NCBI GenBank assembly: GCA_037893245.1
Contig: JBAIAA010001121.1
Location: 62,001 to 126,000, forward strand
Length of the DNA stretch: 64,000 nt
Source: Crossaster papposus
Lineage: Eukaryota; Echinodermata; Asteroidea; Velatida; Solasteridae
Direction of reading: 5' to 3'
The position numbers were made by a program, and so were the translations under genes. Below, in pieces: positions 12,625 to 24,600 of the stretch (position 1 is its first letter; the number at the start of each line of letters is the position of its first letter). Under the pieces are notes generated by a model that saw only the letters and a list, made by a program, of their open reading frames with translations, did no database searches and was not told the origin of the DNA.

Positions 12625-15600
12625 TGGTGTTAAATCCATACACACGTGACGAGCTCTCGACCAATAAGAATTGGTAAACTGTTAGGTATTTTTGGATAAT
12701 GGATTTAAAACTTCACACATTATCTCTTTTTGCCAATATTTTGATTTAAATAAAATCTTCAGAAGTCTATCTAAAACTACCATCGCAACACCACAAAGTA
12801 AGATGTATTTGTAGGATCATGTAAGCGCATCGGGACATTTGCTATGGGTAAATACTGACGTATTTTCAGGAGTTTGGCAATGAGTCAACTCGACTCTCGA
12901 ATATTCTTTTTCGAAATACACAGCATCCTCATGAAAATTAATGGCATCACCTACGAGGTCAATACCCTTTTTAAAATGCAGGCGATGATTACTCGATGTT
13001 TTCTCGCCACAAAGAAACCGTGCACAGACTTGAGATGTATATAATGGTGTATGGCGCAAATTAAATACGCCTAGAGCATAAAACGGTAAGAGGAAATAAG
13101 ACGAATTCATAATTAGTCTGGTGCGTAATTTGAAATTGATCGATACAAAAGAAGACCGCAATTGCCTTTGGGTGTAAGACTTTGTGTTTGATGGCGCCAC
13201 GTCCATCTCAATTATTTTGTTGTGGACATAAATACTTACTGAACAGGTATATTTGCATGTTTTCGCTGTCAGGCAACTACATGAAATAGATAAACAAGAC
13301 AAAATCAATGGACCCCGCAAAGATTATTCTAATTGACGGCCAAGGCAGTCAGTTCCAGCCATAAAATCAGTACAAAAATCTAAAGAAGAAAAAGCAAAGA
13401 CAAAGCAAACCCAGTGAAGGTAATCCTAAAAGAACACATCCCTAATGTCCTCCATTCATAATTCGGGCGATTCACAATGCAGTGCGCCACCAAGCGTTTG
13501 ACTCAAAAGAGCAACTTTTAAACTTTACGGTCGACTTCTTCCGTATATCATACTGTAGTGAAATATCTATTCTTCATTGTTCACGTGAGGTACAACACAA
13601 AGATAAATGTATCCGGAAGCGTCGTTGATTAAAACATTGTTATTTGCAGAAAAAAATTGGAACTTTAATCGTACGCGTCCAAAAAGACGTAAAAACTGAT
13701 GAGTTCATGCAAAATGAATACCGTTTTTTCAAACTGATGCCGACTTTTTCCCATGATGCACTGCGGGTATAGCAGGATTTGCGCCTCCAACGGCAGCTTC
13801 TAGGTATTGTGAATCGCTCGAATTGTGGGCACACTACAGTTTAATCGAGCAGTATTTTGTAAGCGTGTGGCTTGTGGTCGGATCTTGCACATCCATTGCC
13901 GGGGGGGGGGGGGGGGGGGGGCTTATACCTCAAGGTTAGACTTAGGTAAGTCTTCACAAGTGACATTGGGTCAGTGAGTCGGGCATAAAATCAGGAAAAA
14001 GAGGACTGTACATTGGCAATTCCTAGGTCAGCAAATGAATGCGAGAACATGAAACCAACCTGATATAATTGTCACATTATGAACATCACTGCTTTTGCGT
14101 CCCATCGCTCAGTGTAGGCGTATCTAGCGGGGGGGGGGGGGGGGAGTTCTACCCCCCCCCCCCCCCCCCCCCCCCCCCCGCCTTCCCCCAGCTGCATTTG
14201 AAAAGACGGTTTTTAAGACTTTTGTTACCCGTCTACAAGGCGCTTCACACTGGCGCAGTAGATGCACCACTCCGAGCACATCTGGAGGTCGGCATTCGCG
14301 CAATTTATTTATTACATTTTTTTTACCAAGGGTGTGCCCACACAGTTTAAAAACTGGTTTACATTTGGAGCCCTGCATACATCAATAAATAAAATTCGAT
14401 GATACCAAAAATACATCAAAAGGCATCAACAAAACCGTACATTGGTTAAATGAACAACTAATAATAAAACATATAAATACAACAACATTTTACCCAAAAA
14501 TACAAACAAGATATTTACAGACGTGCATGGATATTTACAGGTATACAAAACATGTATACTTAGTTATATGTACGTCTGTACATTAACTTTTAAAACAGTC
14601 CTGTTTAAGACAAATTATAATTTACGGGATGAGTGAAAACCCGAAAGATAAAAACCTTTGAAGCGAAAAAAGAGAAGAGGAAAATTTCCATCTGGCTCCA
14701 CATAAAAGTGCAACCAAGTTATAGCTCCGTAGATCAGCGCAATTTGCATAATATCGAACGGATGACATTTATACGGAGCTCCGATTTAAATATGATTTAA
14801 ATGTGCCGACAATGAACTCAAATTGAACCAGAAGGCGGCAAATTGAACTTTGCTTCTCACTAGAACCGACGGGCCAGAGTCTACAATGCTCAGCAAACAG
14901 CCCCTGATAAATATTCATGAGACGATGACGTATTTTAGACGTCAGAAAGAAATGGGGAGACACGTGTAAGAATGGATACCATGGTGATAATAATAGACAA
15001 ACAAAAACGGCCACTTGCCGAGTCGGAAAACCGCTAATTTTAGAACTATTAAGTGATCATGACGTCTGTTCGTCTGACTTTGGCGCCATTTTTCGTGTCC
15101 AAAATAGTTCGTGGGCTAATATTCGTTTTGAAAATCAGCGTTGCATGTCGAGCGTATGTGGAGCAGATCTATATTCTACATTGATATTATATAGGATAAG
15201 GAAACATCTATAGAGTCGTCTTCTTTATCGAACTAGAGCGTCTTGAAGAAATCTACCGCGAGAAGCAGCGGTGTTAGTGATTCCCTAGGTCTCCATAATA
15301 ATAGTCCGCGCTAAAACTGGGTCAGCTACTACTCTAGAATGGGAAGCAGGCTGCGAACTAACGCTGCATGCGATAAAATTGCATTTCACGCCTCTTTGGT
15401 TTACTCCTCGCCGCGGCGTTTAAAAGAAAAACCCAGGAGAAAAGAACACACGACATGCAAGATACATTCACCATCATGTTTTCTTTCATCCCAGACAGAC
15501 ATGTGGCGAGTTTCTTAATTCAAGGAGCTTAAAAAATGATCTGCAATAAAAAGCTAGCGGTGAATTAGGATTAACGCGCGCATCCCATCGCTCAAGGCGA

Positions 15601-18600
15601 ACGCTTCTGGACCCGTCAATGTATTATCCGTTGAGAGATGGGGCTTACATCAATTTGAAATGCACAAAGGAACAGTCTGTTTCATGCATTCTATAATCTC
15701 TTGAGAGCGGTATCTTCAAAACCGTAGTACAATTTACAACATGTCCACGTATAAACTAGCAATAAGAAATTAAGAACGCTGGGAGTGAAATTAGAATCTA
15801 AAGTGCACGAGCGATGACGTGACACCATGGTATTTCGGGGTTTTTTTCAGTGAAGATATTATCCTATGCTATTGGAGAAAAAAATATGCACCTGACGTCT
15901 TTTATTGCCATGATATTTTCTAGTGTTGGTTTGACGCATGAGGGCGCTGTTGTAATTCATGTTTGTGACACAATCGTAATTGGCGCCAAAGCGTCCATTT
16001 TGGTAAATGTTCATTCTGTCAAATTTACTGACTTTTTACCCAGGGGATCAGGCTATAGTTACATTATGTTCTGTTTTTCTTTTCTTTTAAATATTTGAAT
16101 CAGAACGTAATAAATATAGGAACAAATGGCACAAGTTGGCATAATTGTTTTCCAATTGTATGCCTACAACTCCAATAACATAATTAACAAAATTAAAAAT
16201 TCCGGCAATGTTCCGGTCCCTAGAGGCCAGAGAGGGATTTAGTATTAGCGCAGGAATCTGCTGACAAAAGTCAAAGGAACCAAACATCGCTGGCAGCTCG
16301 TCTAGCTCCGGGTAAACTGGCTCGGGGTATATAGGTAGCGCGGAGCCGGACAGCGACGCGCCGAGCTAGCCCGGTCGCTGCGGTCGATGATACCGGGGCA
16401 TAATCAGTCCGATTTAATACCGGCTAATTTATTCCATAATTAGCGCAAAGTCTAAGCCATCCGTGGAGTGCGTGGACCTGGCTTCTTGTTTGTGCTTTTG
16501 GGACGCGGGACAGTTGTCATACACGTTGTCAATATGATACTTTGTACAATTTAAATATATTTTCGTGCAATTAAGACTGTTTTTCCCCCAGTAATGTGAG
16601 GCAGAAATTATTTATTCTGTCAATTTCTCTTCCGTTTGTCATGAAGTTAAAATTATCAAGAACTAAACTCGACGTTTTATGTTAAAAGTAAAACCTATAT
16701 AATATTAAATTAAAGTCCTTAATTTCGGTAATTAAACATTCGAATTTGCAAATTAAGCAAAGCCGCACATTTTGCTTGTTTTAACTCGATTAATCGACGG
16801 CCGTTAACAAGTTGACCTAATATTCAAACTATGGAAATCTACTTTTAGACGATAGTTAAACATCTTTTCGACTGATTATATTTCTTTCCTTAATGCAAGG
16901 ATTCTTAGACTTTAATCTCTTAAAAACATATCAGCCGATTTTATGAATAGCAACGATGAGATACAAATATAGTAAAGCTACCTTTAAATCCGGCCCACTT
17001 AAAAAACAAACAGAAAATGTTGTTCACAAACTTTATTTGCAACAACTGATATTATTAGCGAATAGCATTATACAGCGTCCGCCTACTAGTTCGCAGAACC
17101 AACGCGATATAGCACGCAGCGAATAATCGTGGGTATATTAAACAAAATGCCCAGAGCGATCGTTCGCGATATGTGTGCACGCCTTTCGGCCACATTTCTG
17201 TCAGGTCAATCCAGCTTATTGCTGTGAAATTAGATTTCTGGATTTTTGAGTTAAGAATGGCTCGAGGGGCCAATTGGCAATTTACTCCGAAGTGACAGAG
17301 GCTATTACCTTATAAATGGTACGTAAATGAGTGATATTATCTTATGAAGCAGATGCATTATTATCAAGTTAGTTCGAGTGGGCACGAGGTTGATACGTCA
17401 TTATATCACATAGGGGGTTGCCTACTTCTTAATCAATTAAATACAACATCTTTAATGGCAATCGTTTGAAGTTCTGATGAGAGCCGTTTGAAAGCTTTCT
17501 AAAGGAAACCAAACCCGGTTCGAGGTTTGGTTGTCCACATCGTACCTACCTCACTGACTATAGACTAGTTGCATGCTACATTTTAATACTGGGTAATTAC
17601 TAAAATGATGGAGCAACATTAATTTTATCACCAAACGTAAAGCCTATCTTAGGTTTGTGTTGTGGAGAACAAGGTATTATATATGCATATATGCATGTAA
17701 TGGACCAATCAGAAGATGGGAAACAAACAGTTTGGGGGAAATGGTTTTCTTCTTTCTTTCCTTTTTATGGGGGGGGGGGGGGGGGTAATTTAAATCTTTA
17801 ATTGGAACTGATCTGATGTTTTGGGGTTTTGCGCGAAAGTGGTTGGAGGTTGTTCTTCATATTTTTCGTTTCGTTTTGTTTTCGTTTATCTTTAATTCGA
17901 CAGGCCATAATGCTGTACGAGACTAAATTCTTTTTCGACCGATTGCAGGGCATATACGGTGAAATCATATAGAACATGAAAAAGGGTAAAGTTTATAAAC
18001 AGACAAATAGTTCAATAAAAGCCATAGTAATTACCACTTTGCCCGTCAATGACTGACGCTGAAATTGAACTTTAAAAAAGTGTCGCGCAAACAACGGGAA
18101 GAAAAACACTTGAGAAAAACACTGCTCTATAAAAATGGAAACACAATGAATAGGCCAGAATGTGTCTGGCAGAGAACAACATGTTAAATTCTACCAATCA
18201 CTCGTTAAGCTTGTTGCTGGCGCGATCTATCCACGCGTCTCACATGTTTTATGAGCTTAACACGAGCACATCCCACGCGATTCGTGCCGACTGTGTGCCA
18301 CTCTGATCCAGTATGTTATTGTAATCCGGCAATCGGCTGTCAGTCTCTCTTCAAGCTACTGCGATAATAAATCCCGGATATTCATTCAGGAAAAAAAAAG
18401 CAAACTGAAGAGGTTTGCAGAACGGCCATAGTACAATTACGCCGGGCGTTCGTCGTGTTTGTCTAGCGTTTGTGTCGGGTCTCACGTATCCGAGTGTTCG
18501 CCTCTCAAAAGTTCGAAGGACTTAATTCATTGCCATCAACAGAACTGCATAATTTGTTCGTGGTATTATTAAAAGACAGAATGTGTTTTTCCCGGGTTTT

Positions 18601-21600
18601 TTCTGTCAGCCCCATAGTTTGAATCGCTTGAACTCGGGCATTGAAAACAAACTAATCCAAATGTGTTAACCTCCCCACAAGTCTGACCCGACTTACGCGC
18701 GAACCTGTTGTCTGGTAATCGTGCGACGACTTGTAAAATTGTTATGTCTTGAAATAAAAACCTCTTTGGTTTGACACTTGGTGGCGCCAAAACGTTGATC
18801 GCCGTCACGAGATGAGCAATTTATAGACTTTTTGTATTGTTGTAAACATTGGCGCAATGTTGTGTGGGCTGCCATAATCACAGTGACTGATTAAGGACGT
18901 CGTTGGCCACATATTTTAACCCCCCCCCCCCCCCCCCCCAACAACCAATATATATTCTTAAATGTAGGATACACCATTTGTAGATATCGAAACATTTTAC
19001 TACAGGAAAATATTTTACTTTTACGGTTAAAAACATTTTTTTTTTCTCGCCATCCATAATTGTAAAATTCCGGACAGGAGAAGCGAATACATGTCCCCTG
19101 AACCAGCATTAATCAAGCATCATGTAAGCCAATGATTGCCCCCCCCCCCCCCCCCATTCCATCCATTCCTGATAATTCAAGCAATTTTCCAATGGTTTAT
19201 CCTATTTTTAACAGCCTCATTGCATATTATAAAGCGTGTTTAGAAAGTATATTATACTATTTATAAGTATTCTTACTTTTTTGCACCCTTAATTGGGGCT
19301 TCCCAGCTCGACGTACATTAATCACCAATTTATAGCATTGAATTACACCTAAAGCGCCCTCTAGCATTGAGGTCGCAGCACTGACCTCTACACCTGGACG
19401 GACCATTGTCCATATTCTGCTGTGCTAACACTTGAAGTCGGCGCGAACTGGAAGTGCAACATGGCGGACCCGAGACGTCACTGCTGTGAGCCAATGAAAT
19501 GTCCAGGTGTGGAGGTCAGCGGATTTATTCTGTACATTTTGTATTTATAAACATTACGTAATACGTATCGTACCAACACCTGGACATTTCATTGGCTCAC
19601 AGAGTCACGTCGTGGGTCCGCCATGTTGCACTTCTCCGCATGCCGACTTCAAAATGAAACAATGATGATCTGTCCATGTATAGAGGTCAGTGGGTCGCAG
19701 CCCGATAAACGATGGCCACTCACGACCCTTTTTAAATCATGGGCCGTTTTCCAAACCCCCAAGTTTAGGCTCCATCCGGCTCCATCACTATTACCAAACT
19801 GTATGAACGAAGCCAAAACGGGGACGAAGCTGGGGTTTGGAAAACGGCTATGGTATTGTGCTAATCCTATCGATTTACCCCTAAAGCGCCCTCTGGCGTT
19901 GAGGTTGCAGCCCATTAAGTAATGCTCACTCACAGCCCTACCCCTAAAGCGCCCTCTGGTGTTGAGGTTGCAGCCCATTAAGTAATGCTCACTCACAGCC
20001 CATTGTGAATCATATGGTGTTCCAAAGACGACGGATCGCCGTCGCCCTCGCCGTCGCCATAGAATCATGATATTGTAAATCTCTTTCTCGTTTTAATACA
20101 TGTCTCTCGAAGAATCTTTTTTTCTTTCGCAACATTGTGGAAGTATTTTCTAGTCTTTGGGTGTAGTTTGGGGCTCGTACAGCAGAATTTGTTATCTATA
20201 CACGTCACCTATTCACAGAAACAAAGTCGATTTGCAACGATTGAAACCTTGTGTAGTTATAGGCGCCAGGGCGTCCCGAAGTACCAACAACACGTTTTAT
20301 CTAAGGCTAGTACCCAGCCTCCTGTTATTCGATTTAACCTTCCGGGGGGGGGGGCATACAACGGGCATTTTGAACGACCGGGGGGTGGGGAGGTTGAGGG
20401 GGGTTGCTTGACAATCAAATTCAGCTCAATCATCGCGCCGATCGATAACAACCGAGCTTGATAATGACTGGACACGAATCGCCCACGGGAAGGGTGGGGG
20501 GGGGGGGGGGGGGGGGGGAGGGGGGTAAGACTCGGTTTCCCTGCCACGAGGTAACTCATTTCAATCTATCAGGTTTGCAATGATAACATAATTAGCCTGG
20601 TTTAACTTGGAGAGGGAAATCGATAAAACCGTAGCACTTGTGCGCGCAAATTTATAACAAATTGCAACAAAGTACAATTATATGCATACTTCCTCCAGGA
20701 AAAAAAGTTGTTTATTTGTTGAAACATGGCGCACGTCATGAGTGGGATTTGCACAACAAGTTTGCGATCGTTTTAACATGACTTGGCATATAAACTGTAC
20801 TCAATTAACAGCTTATTGGTACATCGTTTGCCATCATGCTCCAATTAAAGGTAGAATACACCATTTGCAAACATACAAACAAACTACTTAATTTTTATGA
20901 AATACCTTACTTGACTGAAAGTGAATAACAGTCTCAAGCATCCTGTCTCAAGCACAACAGTCGCAACAACAGTCGCAACAACAGTCGCAAGCATCATGGC
21001 ACCTGGTATGCTGGTGGTTTTTATAAAGACAAACGGAATTTTGTATCAATTTCAAACGATTGCCGGCCGACAATCATTGAAAAAATTGACTATTTTCAAA
21101 ATCTGTCCCCAGTTTATTAAATTGAGTTAGTACTGTATTTTGCAATTACATTTAGACATCTGTGAATGGGTACAAGCCAACTTGTCAGGTTTCCTAACCT
21201 GATAATTTCCTGATGTCTATAAACTGCGCTGTTTTGTCTGAAGAAAGTCAAGGAACAGGACTACAAGAACAACCTTTATTTGTTTGTTTTTGCAGCATCT
21301 TTGTACACAAAAAGTAAAAGAAATTAGCGTCACATTATTTACTATAAAATATGAATTCCCTAATATAACCTATCCATTTTCGAAAATTACAGCAAATGAA
21401 AACGGTGTTTATTGTTAGCAACTTTACCCGTGACATTTCGAGTTCCTGTTTCCATTGTATTTAAATAGTACAAATTTGTTTGTTGAGATGTTTTTCCGCG
21501 GGCGTATTTTGAGGGGAAAGGTTTGATTTAGCTGCAGGTGAAATAACAAAGAGATTAACTTGTTTACCATTTCACGAAGACATCAACACGTTGAATTGGG

Positions 21601-24600
21601 AAGTAATCCCAGAGCTATAGAAAGAACAAACAGTACAAGAAATCCAAATGGTTTTTGTCAGGTTTCTGTAGGGGGTTGTTATCTCTAGAGAATAAATGGC
21701 TGCTCGTCCTGATAACTGGCTGGATTTAGTCATCAAACACTATTTTTTTCTGTAACGAACCATACACGTTGCTTTTGTTACCGACATAAATGTCATTTGG
21801 AAGATGTGTTATTAGCGCTATAGCACCATAAAATAGCCCGAAACCACGACTCAGATTTTACAATTTGATTAAAATGGCCGGAGTCTCGCAAAATAAAATC
21901 GGATTAAATTGCGATTGGGGTTCTAGATTTGGATGTCGTGTTTGTGATCGGCCACTTCTCAGGAATCATGTTAAGTTTAGTTAACAGAGTAAAAGTGTAC
22001 TCAATAGATGCTAATATGTGTTTTCGACATGTGCAAAGAGCATAGGTGGGTTATACCAACAATCGTGACATGTCTGTTTGTCGATCTTTATTGGCATAAC
22101 AGGTGCATATGAACACCGATTTGCTCAACTGTTGTCGACACCAGTCGACACGGCGATGTTCAGTTATTAGGTGCAGTATCTTTTACCGTTCAAAACGAAC
22201 GGTTGAAAGTCGCACAATTTATATTTTGCACACTGAACAATACACGTAGTGATGACGTAGTGATGACGTAGTGATGACGTAGTGATGACGTAGTGATGAC
22301 GTAGTAATGACGTAGTGATGACGTAGTGATGACGTAGTGATGACGTAGTGATGACGTATAATACAAGTATAGGGTGTGAAATCCTTAGATGATTTGCCAC
22401 GGCACGACAGCACGTTGAAAGTATAGGAGACCGACATCCGTTTTACATGAGATGTCGTCATCTTGAGATAATTAATCACTTCGTGCAAGTAGTGGTATAT
22501 AATTCAAGACTCCGAATGTATTAGGTTGTCGATATTTTCTGGATAAATTAAAACGGGACGTAGACATCCTTAAACAAGATGTCAACAGTATACAGTACAG
22601 ACGACATCCTAGTATGCGGGCAGTCTAGTCGACATCCTTGAAAAGGTTAAAGATGTCACGGGGTATATTGACATCCATTTCAGAGGTGTGGAGCGACTTA
22701 AGCCGCGTTCGCATTGGACTTAATATTGTCAAATGTTACGGTACGTGATTGTCAAAGTTCACGGTGTTAAATCCTCCGCTAGAAGCTTGGGCCTGTAGAT
22801 CTTACTGTTGCGGAGGGTAAAATGGACAATTTGACAATGTTACCGCCTGTCCGCATTGGATTTAATTTGGTTAAAGTTGACAACAGTCTCCGTAGGTTTT
22901 ACCCAAAAAAGTCTAATGCGAACGCGGCTAAAGAAGAGGAAGGATTACACGCGAATTCACAAGGACAATTGGCGAATGTTGTTAAATCGTTGCAGTGCAA
23001 TGACAGTTTTGAACGTTTAAAAACTGTCGTAGCGCATCCACGAATCGAGACGTTCTGCACGATGCGCAAGAAACGTTTAACAGAACAAGAACAAACTAAA
23101 AAGAATCAGAACGTCCACAGCGGTTTTCTCAATGCCAGATCGTTGTGGACTTGTGGTTCGCTAAAAAACAAAATCGCCACAGTGGAACTGGGGCTTTAGG
23201 TTAAATAAAAAACAAACATGTTTAGCGTCATGCCTCTTTTTTTTAAAGGAAGGAGAAGGTCCTTATTTTGTTTTAAATGGCCGCTCGACATATTTTGATG
23301 CGAGTCATGTAGTGAACATGTCACACCCTATCTTCCAATTTGAAATGAAAACATGGCTCACCCACGATTAAAAATATAAATTCATGTATGCACGATACAC
23401 GTCACACCCTAGCCTTGATATTATATTATATTTTTGAGAAACAAAATGATTTTTTTTCCCAATAAATAATCAAATGTATCATTTAATTTCACACAAAAAA
23501 AGAGTGGGAAAAGGAGGTGGCATTAAAAAGGAAAGCGGGCGGTGACGCTAAACATGTTTTTTTTTTTGCCTTAAATACACGGTTCGCTACAATGTAGAAC
23601 GAGAGCCTTACAGGTGAAGATTGGATTTCATTTCTTCGATTGTTCAGCGCCCACACAGAGCGAATTACTTTTCCCAGGTTCCATTCTTTTATTCGATTTG
23701 TTTGGTCAAACCGATATCATTTTACAAAAGCGTTATATACAATTCTAGACTATGTTCAATGCGTTCCAGTTCCGTCCCAGTGGGCATTTCATTGTAACCC
23801 GTTATACTCGGGACCGCAACGAATGACTCAAAATAATTATTCATCGCAAATTTGCATCAAATCTAACATTTTGTTCTCTCTCGGAATGTATCGATTCGTA
23901 CCGAAACAGATGTAGCAAACTAACTTATTAAACAAATTTGTTTAACTTAGAAAAGTGTTGCAACATGAGTCAATTATTTGGGTAGATTCGAAGTAAATTT
24001 GTAAACGGGGACGATGGTGAAGTGAATAAACTACAGATGTGCATGCACACAATACTAGACTAATGCCATATGCAAGTAGGAACTAATTACTTTACTCGTG
24101 CGTACACCAATATTAGCACGTACTGAATATAGCATTGGAACATGGATAAATGCAGATAAACAAAATGGGAGCTACCGAAAAAAACTCAACCATACAGGTG
24201 TCTCATTGTTACTAGCCATGGGTGCAAGGATGTGCTGTATTTAAATGTTATCAGTGTGGGCTGCATTGTACATACTAGATGTACATTGCACTACTGGCCA
24301 CCCATGTGGCTACGCCGAACATTTATTTAATCCGCCAACAGTTCCAAGCTAGATCAACCTCGGTAGAATTTAACGGTAGAATTCATCAGTGGAGACACTT
24401 CGTGTACATAGAAAGCACGACTGGGAACAAACTGGTTGTTGTTTTTGTATAGTTTTGGTAGCCTGCCTGTGTTATTCATCAAATAAGACGAAGAAGAAGC
24501 CGATTCATTATAACTGGGCCAGGCTGGGATGAAAGCGAAGCAAATCTACGGGTCTGAAGCGGAGGGAATTTGTTCCATCTTGCCCCAATAACGTTCTAGT

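Noticed and set aside
12817-13320. 167-codon open frame on the - strand
   Set aside because: It has no ATG at its beginning, no recognisable domain and no splice support; the length is plausible by chance in a 35-kb intron.
22167-22488. - strand frames rich in RHHYVITTSSL repeats
   Set aside because: They are translations of the 11-bp minisatellite and have no start, domain or splice context.
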